64,000 bases of DNA, taken from Aquabacterium lacunae (GTDB taxonomy: Bacteria > Pseudomonadota > Gammaproteobacteria > Burkholderiales > Burkholderiaceae_C). Position 1 is the stretch's first letter. Every line of letters begins with the position of its first letter. A program made the position numbers and the translations under genes. The notes beneath the pieces were generated by a model. It was not told where the DNA came from. It saw only the letters and a list, made by a program, of their open reading frames with translations, and searched no databases. The stretch is from assembly GCF_004310865.1 (NCBI RefSeq), contig NZ_SIXI01000002.1:248001-312000 (forward strand). The letters run 5' to 3'. This document shows, one piece after another, positions 37,772 through 47,750 of this stretch.

Positions 37772-38620
37772 AACTGTTTCACCAGTAACGCTATGATGCA
37801 TTGACTCATAAATACCCATCAATTTATGGCAAGCAAAAATTGCTGAGTTGTGGTTTTCTGTATAGCCAGGTTTTCCATTTTCCAAGGAAATCTCAATGTC
37901 GTTTGCAACCACGGCCTGACTTTCTCCCTTGTGAATCCCTAGGTTATGTATGGTGTTTCTTTGATTTCTATAAAAATTTAAAAAAGTACGCACCTCGTCT
38001 GCTTCCTCCTTTTGAATTCCAGATTTATATAACACGTACTCTATTTTTTCAGAGCTGGACACATAGAAAGAAATTCTTTTTATCTTTTCCAAGATCGAGG
38101 CTTTTTCGTCATTGTCACTGATTTCGGAGTATTTCCCAATTAATTCAATAAGCTTCTTTTCCTTCTTGTCGCTTCGTGGCTTGTTGAGTAATAACTTTTC
38201 GTACAATTCCTCAACATGTTTCTCAAAGGCGGAAAATGTGTTTACTTTGAAATCAAGAAAATTTGAACCAATGATGAAATCAGTCCTGTTTGCAAAGAGG
38301 TCTTGCAAATCATTCTCCGCATATTGCAGTCGCTTAAAGTGCTCATCACTATAGTGGTTATCTTTAACCTCTTTAATTAAATTTATTAAGGGGCCTCTTT
38401 CAAGCAGTGATGCACTTATTTCGTCATTTATAAAATAAATAAGAAGAGGGTCAACCTGATCGGAAATTGCAGTAAAAAAATTACTATATGATTCGGCGCT
38501 TATACTACTTTGGCGCATTGCTAAAAAATGCCCCTTCAGCAAGGCCTCACCCTTTAATACCAATAGATTGTATATTCTCTCTTTGTTGTTTTTATCGAAC
38601 TTATTGATTTGTTGGTGCAT
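37766..38620 (-). CDS. AT-rich integron cassette gene, hypothetical (possible HEPN-like)
   Basis: 284-residue protein, Lys/Glu/Asn-rich and strongly AT-rich compared with the window, so clearly foreign. It reads as all-helical. Near the C-terminus FLNFYRNQRNTIHNLGIH resembles the R-x4-6-H motif of HEPN domains, which are often ribonucleases in defence or toxin systems; this is a weak match. The stop lies in the attC R'' core. A CGTTAGAA sequence (minus strand, about 38637-38644) just before the start looks like the R' core of a preceding cassette. Confidence 0.72.
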   Translation of the reverse strand: MHQQINKFDKNNKERIYNLLVLKGEALLKGHFLAMRQSSISAESYSNFFTAISDQVDPLLIYFINDEISASLLERGPLINLIKEVKDNHYSDEHFKRLQYAENDLQDLFANRTDFIIGSNFLDFKVNTFSAFEKHVEELYEKLLLNKPRSDKKEKKLIELIGKYSEISDNDEKASILEKIKRISFYVSSSEKIEYVLYKSGIQKEEADEVRTFLNFYRNQRNTIHNLGIHKGESQAVVANDIEISLENGKPGYTENHNSAIFACHKLMGIYESMHHSVTGETVF

Positions 38621-38934
38621 AAATTCTTGCCGTTTTCTAACGTAATTTATACGTCTTCATTGACGGCTTAATTGGTTATGGCGATCACGAAGCACAGATA
38701 ACCAACCAGCCAAAGAGTTATCCATCACAAACAACATATCCCACCTCCCTCATTGACAACGGCCGCCCAAGCCAGCCGCGAAATTTTTTTCACTTCCCAA
38801 CATCTTAACGCCCCCCATCCCCCACGCAACGTTCGCGCCACCCCCACGCAAAAACGCCGCCTCCCGTGCTCCCACGGGGGCGGCGCTGCCGTTGTTATGG
38901 GCCGCTCAGCGCCTGGGCGCCGGGCCGTTCACTT
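38621..38934. other. 314-bp gene-free junction between cassette remnant and psd
   Basis: The left part is AT-rich and contains a CTAACG core-like end (38637-38643) and an inverted repeat TTGGTTAT...ATAACCAA (about 38673-38705, on either strand), possibly a decayed attC. The right part is GC-rich and carries the psd terminator (38850-38884). No credible gene is seen. Confidence 0.5.
38850..38884 (-). terminator. intrinsic terminator of psd
   Basis: On the minus strand GCCGCC-CCCGTG pairs with CACGGG-A-GGCGGC (12 pairs, one bulged base, GGAG loop), followed by GTTTTTG. Located 50 bases after the psd stop. Good rho-independent terminator. Confidence 0.85.
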
Positions 38935-39777
38935 TCACCAGTTGCCCATCACCTCACCCATGCGAATGGCGCGGGTGGGCTGCCATTGCGGGTTGAATTT
39001 AAAGGCGCCCTTGGGCAGCAGCATCACCACGGTGCTACCCAGCAAGAAGCGGCCCATTTCGTCACCCTGCTGGAAGGTGATGTTCCGGTCGTCATAGCGC
39101 CATTCGCGCACCTGCTTGCTGCGAGGCGGGTTCACCACGCCGTGCCAGGTGGTGGCCATGCTGCCCACCACGGTGGCGCCCACCAAGGTTTGCACAATGG
39201 GGCCAAACTCGGTGTCGAACACGCACACCACGCGTTCGTTGCGGGCAAACAGGCCGGGCACGCCACGGGCGGTGGCGGGGTTCACGCTGAACAATTCACC
39301 CGGCACGTAAATCATGCGGCGCAGGCGCGCGGCGCACGGCATGTGAATGCGGTGGTAATCCTTCGGGCTGAGGTACAGGGTGGCAAAGTGGCCGTTTTCA
39401 AACTGGGCGGCCAGCTCGGCGTCACCGCCCACCAGGGCGCGCGTGCTGTATTGGTGGCCCTTGGCCTGGAAGATCTGGTCGGCTTTGATCGGGCCAAACT
39501 GGCTGATGGCGCCATCCACCGGGCACACCAGGCTGGCCTGGGCCAGGGGGCGGGCACCGGCCTTCAAGGGGCGCGTGAAGAATTCGTTGAAGGTGGGGTA
39601 GCTGGCCGGGTCGGGGTTGGCCGCTTCCTGCATGTTCACGCCATAGCGGCCAATGAACCACTCAATGAACCGGGTGGTGAACGCCCCGCCTTTGATGTTG
39701 GCGGCGTGGCCGGCCGCGGCCGTCAGGGCCACCTTGGGCAACACATATTGCGAAGCAACGAACAAGCGCTCAGACAC
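38935..39777 (-). CDS. psd: phosphatidylserine decarboxylase proenzyme
   Basis: 280-residue Psd, which makes phosphatidylethanolamine at the inner membrane. The self-cleavage site is the LGST motif in FLLGSTVVMLLPKG near residue 250, where the Ser becomes the pyruvoyl group. Other family blocks are YPTFNEFFTRPLK, CPVDGAISQFG and KDYHRIHMP. I choose the GTG start at 39777 (VSERLFVASQYVLPK) because GGGGTG lies upstream and the family N-terminus begins there. The long upstream reading on this strand is an open-frame artefact. Confidence 0.93.
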   Translation of the reverse strand: MSERLFVASQYVLPKVALTAAAGHAANIKGGAFTTRFIEWFIGRYGVNMQEAANPDPASYPTFNEFFTRPLKAGARPLAQASLVCPVDGAISQFGPIKADQIFQAKGHQYSTRALVGGDAELAAQFENGHFATLYLSPKDYHRIHMPCAARLRRMIYVPGELFSVNPATARGVPGLFARNERVVCVFDTEFGPIVQTLVGATVVGSMATTWHGVVNPPRSKQVREWRYDDRNITFQQGDEMGRFLLGSTVVMLLPKGAFKFNPQWQPTRAIRMGEVMGNW

Positions 39778-39882
39778 GGGTGCACCCCACAGGCAGAAAT
39801 GGCAAAACGGCAAAAGAGGCGCCATTCTAAAGACGCCGGTGTACAAACACGGCTGCACCCAACCTGCTTGATCATTCACGCC

Positions 39883-40872
39883 ATGCTTCGCCCTCTTCAT
39901 GTGTTGGCCGCCCGCGCCCTGGTGCTGGCCTCGGCCGCGGTTTCCACAGCAGCTTCGGCCGCGCCTTTTGTTTACCTGACCAACTGGTACGCCCAGGCCG
40001 AGCACGGCGGCTTCTACCAGGCGCAGGCGCAGGGCCTGTACAAGCAGGCTGGGCTGGAGGTGGCCATTCGCATGGGCGGGCCGCAAATCAACATCATGCA
40101 GCAGATGCTGGCCGGCAAGGCCGACTGCATCATGGGCTACGACGTCGAAACCATGAAGGTGTGGGAGCAAGGCATCGAGGCCGTCACCGTGGCCGCGGTG
40201 TTCCAGAAAGACCCGGCCGTGCTGGTGGCCCACCCGGATGTCAAACGCATGGAAGACCTCAAAAGCCGCACGCTGCTGATCGGCGCGGCCAGCCGGGTCA
40301 GCTTCTGGCCCTGGCTGAAGGCGCGGTATGGCTTCACCGACGAGCAAACCCGGCCCTACGCCTACAACATCCAGCCCTTCCTGGCCGACAAGAACATTGC
40401 GCAACAGGGCTACCTGGCCTCTGAGCCCTACAGCATTGAAAAGGCCACCGGCAAGGCGCCCAAGGTGTTCGTGCTGGCCGACCACGGCTGGCCCCCTTAC
40501 GCCACCACCGTGGTGTGCAGCCGCAAGACGCTGCAGCAGCGGCCCAAAGAGGTGGCCGCCTTCGTGAAGGCCTCGATGCTGGGCTGGAAGAGCTACCTGC
40601 AGGGTGACCCGACCCCGGCCCACACCCTGATCAAGAAAGACAACCCCAACATGACCGATGACCTGCTGGCCTACGGCATCGGCAAACTCAAGAGCGAAGG
40701 CGTGGTGCTGGGCGGTGACGCCGCCACGCAAGGCATCGGCACCCTGACCGACGCCCGCATGAAGGCCACGTTTGACCTGCTGGTGCGCCACAAGCTGATC
40801 GACCCCGCCAAGGTGGATGTGCGCAAGACCTACACCACCGAGTTCGTGAAGAACCTGAAGGTGCTGCCCTGA
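39883..40872 (+). CDS. ABC transporter substrate-binding protein, NMT1/ThiY-like
   Basis: 329-residue periplasmic binding protein. A signal peptide (MLRPLHVLAARALVLASAAV, cleavage near TAASA-AP) precedes an NMT1/ThiY-like fold: YLTNWYAQAEHGGFYQA, GLEVAIRMGGPQINIMQQML, LLIGAASRVSFWPWL. The family binds thiamine precursors, riboflavin, nitrate, sulfonates or pyrimidines; the ligand here is uncertain. First of three genes encoding a complete importer, divergent from psd. Confidence 0.88.
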   Translation: MLRPLHVLAARALVLASAAVSTAASAAPFVYLTNWYAQAEHGGFYQAQAQGLYKQAGLEVAIRMGGPQINIMQQMLAGKADCIMGYDVETMKVWEQGIEAVTVAAVFQKDPAVLVAHPDVKRMEDLKSRTLLIGAASRVSFWPWLKARYGFTDEQTRPYAYNIQPFLADKNIAQQGYLASEPYSIEKATGKAPKVFVLADHGWPPYATTVVCSRKTLQQRPKEVAAFVKASMLGWKSYLQGDPTPAHTLIKKDNPNMTDDLLAYGIGKLKSEGVVLGGDAATQGIGTLTDARMKATFDLLVRHKLIDPAKVDVRKTYTTEFVKNLKVLP

Positions 40873-41630
40873 GCGCCCTGCCCGCCATTGAAACCACCGG
40901 CCTGCAGCTGCGTTACCCCAACGGCACGCAGGCCCTGGCCGCCCTGAACCTGCACGTGGCCGAGGGCGAGTTCGTGGCCCTGCTGGGCCCATCGGGCTGC
41001 GGCAAGAGCACGCTGCTGAACCTGGTGGCCGGCTTGCTGCAGCCCAGCCAGGGGCAGGTGCGCCGTGCGGCCTCTGAGGCCGATGTGTCGTATGTGTTCC
41101 AGGCGCCCACCTTGATGCCCTGGGCCAACGTGGCTGCCAATGTGCGCTTACCGCTGGACCTGGCCCGCGTGCCCCGCCACGAGGCCGAGCCCCGCGTGCA
41201 GCAGGCCCTGGCCGCTGTGGGCCTGGGCGATGCCGGTGCGCGCCACCCGCACGAGCTGTCGGGCGGCATGCAGATGCGCGTGTCGATTGCGCGGGCCTTG
41301 GTCACGCGCCCTCGCCTGTTGCTGATGGACGAGCCCTTTGGCGCGCTCGACGAGATCACCCGCCACAAGCTGGACACCGACCTGCGCACCCTGTGGCAAC
41401 AGCAGGCCAGCAGCGGCCAGCCCCTGACGGTGCTGTTCGTGACGCACAGCCTGGCCGAAGCGGCCTTTGTGGCCAACCGCGTGCTGGTGATGGCGCCCAA
41501 GCCGGGCCGCGTGGTGGCCGATGTGCCCGCCTGCCCCGAGCAGCCGCGTGACGAATGGCTGCGCACCAGCGCGCCCTTCAATGCCCTGGTGCGCCAGCTG
41601 CACCAGTTGCTGAAAGAGGCCAGCGCATGA
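40869..41630 (+). CDS. ABC transporter ATP-binding protein
   Basis: ATPase of the importer. Walker A is GPSGCGKST, the signature LSGGMQMRVSIARAL, Walker B LLLMDEPFGALDE and the switch His is in FVTHSLAEA. No ATG, GTG or TTG exists in frame before 40956, yet the coding frame carries the expected first strand (GLQLRYPNGTQALAALNLHV) from 40869. I therefore propose a CTG start at 40869 overlapping the stop of the binding-protein gene. A start at the GTG 40956 would delete the A-loop region. The stop overlaps the permease start (ATGA). Confidence 0.85.
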   Translation: MSALPAIETTGLQLRYPNGTQALAALNLHVAEGEFVALLGPSGCGKSTLLNLVAGLLQPSQGQVRRAASEADVSYVFQAPTLMPWANVAANVRLPLDLARVPRHEAEPRVQQALAAVGLGDAGARHPHELSGGMQMRVSIARALVTRPRLLLMDEPFGALDEITRHKLDTDLRTLWQQQASSGQPLTVLFVTHSLAEAAFVANRVLVMAPKPGRVVADVPACPEQPRDEWLRTSAPFNALVRQLHQLLKEASA

Positions 41631-42418
41631 GTGCCCTGCCACGCCTGATGCCCCGCTTGATGCCCTGGCTGGTGGCCGCTGCCCTGCTGGCGCTGTGGCA
41701 GGCCGCCTGCACCTGGGCCAAGGTGCCCGAATACCTGCTGCCCACGCCGCTGCGCATTGCCGAAACCCTGTGGGCCGACCGCGCCTTGCTGGGCGCCGCC
41801 TGGCTGACCACCTTGAAGATCACGGCCGGTGCGCTGCTGGCCGCCACCACGCTGGGCACGCTGGTGGCCTTTGCCTTTGTGCAAAGCCGCTGGGTGGAAG
41901 CCGCGTTCTTCCCGTATGCCGTGCTGCTGCAGGTGACCCCGGTGGTGGCGCTGGCCCCGCTCATCATCTTGTGGGTGCCCGAGCCCACGCTGGCCCTGGT
42001 GGTGTGCGCCACCGTGGTGGCCGTGTTCCCCGTGATCTCGAACACCACGCTGGGCCTGCGCAGCGTGAACCCCGAGCTGGCGGCCTACTTCCGCCTCAAA
42101 AAAGCCAGCCGCTGGCAAACCTTGTGGCGGCTGCAACTGCCTTCGGCCCTGCCCCACTTTTTTGCGGGGCTGCGCGTGGCCGGGGGCCTGGCCCTGATCG
42201 GCGCGGTGGTGGCCGAATTCGTGGCCGGCACCGGCGGCACCAGCAGCGGCCTGGCCTACCAAATTCTGCAGAGCGGCTACCAGTTGCAGGTGGCCCGCAT
42301 GTTCGCGGCACTGGCCCTGATCACGGCCACGGGCGTGGCCATCTTTGCCTGCATGAACGCCCTGGCCCGCTGGGCCATGGGGGGCTGGCACCCCACCGAA
42401 CGCTCGGCACACGACTAA
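41627..42418 (+). CDS. ABC transporter permease
   Basis: 263-residue inner-membrane permease of the SsuC/TauC/ThiX type, with about six hydrophobic segments (PWLVAAALLALWQA; LLQVTPVVALAPLIILWV; VVCATVVAVFPVIS). The coupling-helix EAA-like loop is NPELAAYFRLKKASRWQTLW. Start overlaps the ATPase stop. Completes an importer with the genes at 39883 and 40869. Confidence 0.9.
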   Translation: MSALPRLMPRLMPWLVAAALLALWQAACTWAKVPEYLLPTPLRIAETLWADRALLGAAWLTTLKITAGALLAATTLGTLVAFAFVQSRWVEAAFFPYAVLLQVTPVVALAPLIILWVPEPTLALVVCATVVAVFPVISNTTLGLRSVNPELAAYFRLKKASRWQTLWRLQLPSALPHFFAGLRVAGGLALIGAVVAEFVAGTGGTSSGLAYQILQSGYQLQVARMFAALALITATGVAIFACMNALARWAMGGWHPTERSAHD

Positions 42419-42487
42419 AACCCCTGGGTCAGCTCGGGTTTGAAGGCGTGCCACGCACTTCAAGACGACTGGTCATATTATTCGCCC

Positions 42488-43120
42488 ATGCCGCGCACCG
42501 CCGACCCCACCGACATCCCCAACCGCCTGCTGGCGGCGGGGCACCTGCTGTTCAAGCAGCAGGGCTACAACGCCACGGGGGTGTCCGAGCTGGCCGCTCA
42601 GGCCAAGGTGCCCAAGGGCTCGTTCTACAACCACTTCGAGAGCAAAGAGGCTTTCGCGGTGGAGATCATCCAGCGCTATGCGCAGGGCATGGACGCCACC
42701 TGGGACGCAGCCATGGCCACCCTGCCGGCAGCGCGCCAGGCCTCGCCGCTGGCGGCCATTCGCCACCTGTTTCAAACCTTCATTGCGCACCACGAGCAGG
42801 CCACCTGCCCCGGCTGCCTGGTGGGTAACTTCTCGGCCGAACTGGCCGAAAGCAGCCCGGCCTGCCGCGAGGCGCTCGACACCGCCATGCGCCACTGGCA
42901 CCAGCGCCTCACGGCCCTGATCGAGCAGGCCCAGCAGGCCGGTGAGGTGCGCCGCGACGTGCAGGCCAAGGCCTTGTCAGCCTTCTTCTGGAACGCCTGG
43001 CAAGGCGCCCTGCTGCGCATGAAGGTCACCCACAACGCCAAGCCGCTGAAAGAGTGCCTGCGCCTGATGCTGGACCACTTCTTTCAGCCCACTGACGTGT
43101 CTGAAGTTTCCGATTCCTGA
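42488..43120 (+). CDS. TetR family regulator
   Basis: 210-residue TetR regulator. The N-terminal HTH is FKQQGYNATGVSELAAQAKV with recognition KGSFYNHFESKE. The C-terminal part contains QATCPGCLVGNFSAE, a Cys pair as in NemR-like electrophile sensors. Start at 42488. It lies 67 bp upstream of and co-directional with the nemA-like reductase, so a NemR-NemA type pair is likely. A weak dyad in AGACGACTGGTC (42461-42472) just upstream could be its operator. Confidence 0.9.
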   Translation: MPRTADPTDIPNRLLAAGHLLFKQQGYNATGVSELAAQAKVPKGSFYNHFESKEAFAVEIIQRYAQGMDATWDAAMATLPAARQASPLAAIRHLFQTFIAHHEQATCPGCLVGNFSAELAESSPACREALDTAMRHWHQRLTALIEQAQQAGEVRRDVQAKALSAFFWNAWQGALLRMKVTHNAKPLKECLRLMLDHFFQPTDVSEVSDS

Positions 43121-43187
43121 GCTTGTCGTACTGAAGTTCCCTCGGGGCGGTCGCCGCCTCACCCACTTCCTTCCACTGGAGCACCCC

Positions 43188-44297
<1,110 letters not shown>

Positions 44298-44327
44298 ACG
44301 GCCCCCGGCAGCCCTGACAATCGTTAA

Positions 44328-44355
44328 TTGACAACAACTCTTGTCAGACTAGAAT
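44328..44355 (+). promoter_or_regulatory. sigma70-like promoter upstream of MAPEG gene
   Basis: TTGACA (44328-44333), 16 bases, TAGAAT (44350-44355). The spacer includes a short dyad with the -35 box (TGACA...TGTCA). The predicted start falls at the base of the adjacent hairpin. Confidence 0.6.
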
Positions 44356-44358
44356 GCA

Positions 44359-44390
44359 ACGGCCTCAGGCACCCGCCTGGGGCCGTTTTT
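44359..44390 (+). terminator. intrinsic terminator between nemA and MAPEG gene
   Basis: ACGGCC-T-CAGGC / loop ACCC / GCCTG-G-GGCCGT forms a 12-pair stem with one T-G pair, followed directly by a T-run (44386-44390). Probably ends the nemA transcript, but it sits downstream of a promoter-like element. Confidence 0.8.
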
Positions 44391-44407
44391 CCTGCTGTGG
44401 AGACAAG

Positions 44408-44815
44408 ATGACGATTGCAAACACCTGCGTGCTGGTGGCGGCTGTGCTGCCGATCGTGACCGTGGGCCTGGCCAAGGGCTCGACCGCCGGCAAAAAGCGC
44501 CGCGACGGTGGCTACGACAACAACCACCCTCGCCAATGGGAAACCAAGCTGGAAGGCTGGCAGGCCCGTGCCGCCGCCGCGCAGAACAACGGCTTTGAAG
44601 CCCTGCCCCTGTTCGTGTTTGCCGTGCTGGCCGCGCAACTGGCCGGCCTGGACCAGGCCCGCACCGACATGCTGGCCATGGCCTTCATTGGCGTGCGCGT
44701 GCTGTACACCGTGACCTACCTGGCCAACCTGGCCGCGCTGCGTTCGCTGGTGTGGGCCGCAGGCCTGGGCGTGACGATTGCCATCTTCGCGCCCACGCTG
44801 AAGCTGCCGCTCTGA
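44408..44815 (+). CDS. MAPEG family membrane protein
   Basis: 135-residue four-helix membrane protein of the MAPEG/eicosanoid-glutathione family. The family block is HPRQWETKLEGWQARAAAAQ-NNGFEALPLF, with helices TCVLVAAVLPIVTVGLA, LFVFAVLAAQLAGL and YTVTYLANLAALRSLVW. Start at 44408. Bacterial members are poorly characterised; glutathione-related detoxification is possible, in line with the nearby ene-reductase. Confidence 0.88.
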   Translation: MTIANTCVLVAAVLPIVTVGLAKGSTAGKKRRDGGYDNNHPRQWETKLEGWQARAAAAQNNGFEALPLFVFAVLAAQLAGLDQARTDMLAMAFIGVRVLYTVTYLANLAALRSLVWAAGLGVTIAIFAPTLKLPL

Positions 44816-44851
44816 TCAAGCCCGATCAGGCCTGACCAGACAAAGGGGCGC

Positions 44852-45583
44852 TCACCACTCGATGGTGCTGCCGTCCCAGGCCTTGAAGCTGCCCGATTCG
44901 GTGGCCGTGTCGATCACGGCCAGCAGTCGGGCAGCGGCGTTTTCAGGGTGCATCAGGCCGGGCTGCTCGGGGCCATCGGGCACAAACGGCTTGGACAGCG
45001 GCGAGAACACCGTGCCCGGGTGCAGGGCCAGCAGCACGGCCTCCGGGCGCTGTCGGGCCACCTCGATGGCGGCGGTGCGCCACAGCATGTTCAGCGCGGC
45101 CTTGCTGGCGCGGTAGGCGTACCAGCCGCCCTTGCGGTTGTCACCGATGCTGCCCACGCGGGCCGACAAGGTGGCCACCACACAGCGGCCCTGGCGCGGC
45201 AACAGCGCCACCGCATGCTTGAGCCACACCGCCGGGCCCAGGGCATTGATGGCCAGCACCTGGGCCATGTGCTCGGCGTTCAGGTCGGCCAGGCGCTTTT
45301 CAGGGGGGACGCCGTTCAGACTCAACACCCCGGCGGCATTGATCAGCACATGGAAAGGGCCGTGCACGCGCAAGGCCTGCATGGCGGCTTCGATGCTGGG
45401 CTCGTGGCACAGGTCCATGGGCAGCAGCTGGCTGGCCGCATCAGGCTGGCGGGCCGTGCCCCAGACCCCGCCGCAGCGCGGGTCGGCCTGCAACCGGGCC
45501 ATCAGGGCCGCGCCAATGCCACCCTGGGCCCCCACCACCAGGGCGCGGTAGCCCTCTGGCAACGTGCTCAAAGTGCTCAACAT
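44852..45583 (-). CDS. short-chain dehydrogenase/reductase
   Basis: 243-residue SDR. The nucleotide-binding motif is [12 protein letters not shown] (GxxxGxG), then INAAGVL (NAG motif), and a YRASK-type catalytic block in [16 protein letters not shown] with Ser in [11 protein letters not shown]. It resembles the CsgA/C-factor-like SDR group. Start ATG at 45583 shares bases with the stop of the DUF1415 gene (TGATG), so they are coupled. Confidence 0.88.
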   Translation of the reverse strand: MLSTLSTLPEGYRALVVGAQGGIGAALMARLQADPRCGGVWGTARQPDAASQLLPMDLCHEPSIEAAMQALRVHGPFHVLINAAGVLSLNGVPPEKRLADLNAEHMAQVLAINALGPAVWLKHAVALLPRQGRCVVATLSARVGSIGDNRKGGWYAYRASKAALNMLWRTAAIEVARQRPEAVLLALHPGTVFSPLSKPFVPDGPEQPGLMHPENAAARLLAVIDTATESGSFKAWDGSTIEW

Positions 45584-46203
45584 CAAGGCGCCACCATCAG
45601 GCGTCGCCAGCCTTCCAGGCCCAGGCGGCGCAGGGTGGCCATGTTGGTGTCGTAAATGTCGGCCGCATCCGGGAAGGCCTGCGTAGCCTGCTCGATGCTG
45701 CTTTCACGGATCAGGTGCAGCGTGGGGTAAGGCGAGCGGTTGGTGAAGTTGGTGATGTCGTCCACCTCGGTGCCCTCGAACTGGTAGGCCGGGTGGAAGC
45801 TGGCGATCTGGATCTCGCCATCGAGGCCCATGTCCACCAGCACCTCGTCGGCCTCTTCCAGGAAGTCGTTGTAGTCCAGGAAGTCTTCCAGCACATAGGG
45901 GTGCACCAGCAAGGTGGTGTCGGTGCGGGCGGGATCAGCGCTGGCCAGCAGTTCCAGCTCGCGCACCAGCTCACGCGCCAGGCTTTTGGCACTGGTGGCG
46001 GGCGAGACCACATAGCGCACCTGCTGCTTGACGTGCACCGCCTTGGCAAAGGGGCACAGGTTCAGGCCGATCACCGCCTTCTCCAGCCAGTGGCGGGTGG
46101 CCTGCACCACCGGCAGTTCGTCGGGGTGGGCCTGCAGGTTGTGCGCGGGGATGCCGAGCCGATCGTCGGGCGGGGTGTGAGGCAAGGTGTCAGGGGCGCT
46201 CAT
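45583..46203 (-). CDS. DUF1415 family protein
   Basis: 206-residue member of the DUF1415 family. Characteristic stretches are [53 protein letters not shown] and [17 protein letters not shown]. Function unknown; no signal or membrane segment. Start at 46203 (MSAPDTLP). Upstream gene of the pair with the SDR. Confidence 0.88.
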   Translation of the reverse strand: MSAPDTLPHTPPDDRLGIPAHNLQAHPDELPVVQATRHWLEKAVIGLNLCPFAKAVHVKQQVRYVVSPATSAKSLARELVRELELLASADPARTDTTLLVHPYVLEDFLDYNDFLEEADEVLVDMGLDGEIQIASFHPAYQFEGTEVDDITNFTNRSPYPTLHLIRESSIEQATQAFPDAADIYDTNMATLRRLGLEGWRRLMVAP

Positions 46204-46296
46204 GCGGCCATTGTGCATGCCATGATGCGGGCTAGGCACCCTGCCCTCGCCTGTCCGTCCATCAGCCCTGGCTTGTCCACCCCGCTTGTCCACCCC

Positions 46297-46875
46297 ATGC
46301 ACGACGCCGTCACCCTGCGCCAGCTGGTTCAGCAGTTTCCCCGCCCCGGGCGGCTGGAAACCATCGTGTTGCGCCCAGAGCGCCTGGCCCCTGTGCGGGT
46401 GGTGCCCGAGGTGCAGGCTTTGGCGGGCCTGGGCCTGGCCGGTGACCGCATGGCCAGCAAGAAGCCCAGCCGCGGCGCAGCGGCCAGCGGCAAAGGCAGT
46501 GCGCGGCAGGTCACCCTGATCCAGGCCGAGCACCTGGCCACCCTGGGCGCGCTGCTGGGCGAAGGGCCCATCGACCCCACCCGACTGCGCCGCAACCTGG
46601 TTGTGTCGGGCCTGAACCTGCTGGCGGCCAAGGCCTTGTTCAAGGACCAGCCCGTGCGCCTGCGCCTGGGCCCCGACGTGCTGCTGGAACTCACAGGGCC
46701 CTGTGACCCCTGCTCGCGCATGGAAGCCGAACTGGGCCCGGGTGGCTACAACGCCATGCGCGGCCATGGCGGCATGACGGCACGCATCGTGCAGGGTGGC
46801 TGGCTGCAGCAAGGCTGCACCGTGACCGTCGAGTTCCCGACACCTGAACCCACTGAAGTACCGAGTTCCCCATGA
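46297..46875 (+). CDS. MOSC domain protein
   Basis: 192-residue MOSC-domain protein. Family features are a GLAGDRMA block, [25 protein letters not shown] and the [11 protein letters not shown] segment with the conserved Cys. MOSC proteins bind molybdenum cofactor or carry sulfur; the role is not assigned. It could relate to Moco enzymes such as XdhB, but the genes are far apart. Its stop overlaps the ureD start (ATGA). Confidence 0.88.
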   Translation: MHDAVTLRQLVQQFPRPGRLETIVLRPERLAPVRVVPEVQALAGLGLAGDRMASKKPSRGAAASGKGSARQVTLIQAEHLATLGALLGEGPIDPTRLRRNLVVSGLNLLAAKALFKDQPVRLRLGPDVLLELTGPCDPCSRMEAELGPGGYNAMRGHGGMTARIVQGGWLQQGCTVTVEFPTPEPTEVPSSP

Positions 46876-47723
46876 GCTGGCTTGGCCACCTGACGCTTGA
46901 CTACCGCCGCGACGGCGAACGCACCACCGCCCACGACCGCCACGATGGCCCCTTGCGGGTGCTGCAGCGGCTGTACCCCGAAGGCCCGGAGGTGTGCCAC
47001 CATGTGCTGGTGCACCCGCCCGGTGGCATCGTGGGGGGCGACGTGCTGAACGTGCAGGCCACGCTGGCAGAAGGCACGCACGCCGTGATCACCACGCCGG
47101 GGGCCACGCGCTTTTACAAAAGCAGTGGCGCCACGGCCGAACAGAGCCTGGTGGCCCGAGTGGCCGATGGTGCCCGCCTGGAATGGCTGCCGCTGGAAAC
47201 CATTGCCTACCGGGGCTGCAAGGCGGTCAACCGCATGCGCTTCGAGCTGGCACCTGGCGCCGAGATGATGGGCTGGGACCTGCTGGCCCTGGGCCTGCCC
47301 GCTGCCAACGAAGCCTTCGACAGCCCGGACCATGCCGACGCGTTTTTCACGCAAGAGATCGAACTGCCGGGTGTGTGGCTGGAGCGCGGCACCGTGAAGG
47401 CATCGGACCACCGGCTGCTGGACAGCCCGCTGGGCTGGGCCGGCCGCCGGGTCAGTGGCACCTTCTGGTTCGCCACGGGCAGCGCCATGCCCAATGCACG
47501 CCGGCAGCAGCTGCTGGACCTGGCCCGCACGCACATCGATGCCCTGCCAGCCGATGCGCCTTGTGTGGCCGGCGCCACCAGCACGCATGAGCGGGCGGTG
47601 GTGGTGCGGGCGCTGGCCGCTCGGGTCGAGCCCATGATGGGCCTGCTGGCCGCCATCTGGGCCGACTGGCGCCAGCACGGGTGGCAGGTCACGCCCTGCC
47701 CGCCGCGGGTGTGGAAAACCTGA
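46872..47723 (+). CDS. ureD: urease accessory protein UreD
   Basis: 283-residue UreD/UreH family protein, normally a scaffold for nickel loading of urease with UreF and UreG. Motifs are [56 protein letters not shown] and [14 protein letters not shown]. It overlaps the MOSC gene by 4 bases. No urease structural or accessory genes follow: the next gene is convergent. So it is an orphan within this window. Confidence 0.92.
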   Translation: MSWLGHLTLDYRRDGERTTAHDRHDGPLRVLQRLYPEGPEVCHHVLVHPPGGIVGGDVLNVQATLAEGTHAVITTPGATRFYKSSGATAEQSLVARVADGARLEWLPLETIAYRGCKAVNRMRFELAPGAEMMGWDLLALGLPAANEAFDSPDHADAFFTQEIELPGVWLERGTVKASDHRLLDSPLGWAGRRVSGTFWFATGSAMPNARRQQLLDLARTHIDALPADAPCVAGATSTHERAVVVRALAARVEPMMGLLAAIWADWRQHGWQVTPCPPRVWKT

Positions 47724-47750
47724 AGCCCAGGCCACCCCGCCAACCGCTGA

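Noticed and set aside
38753-39097. 114-codon plus-strand frame at the psd 3' end.
   Set aside because: It overlaps the psd coding region and its strong terminator and shows no conserved features.
39778-40992. Long N-terminal extension of psd to 40992.
   Set aside because: It is antisense to the ABC binding-protein gene and has no phosphatidylserine decarboxylase similarity.
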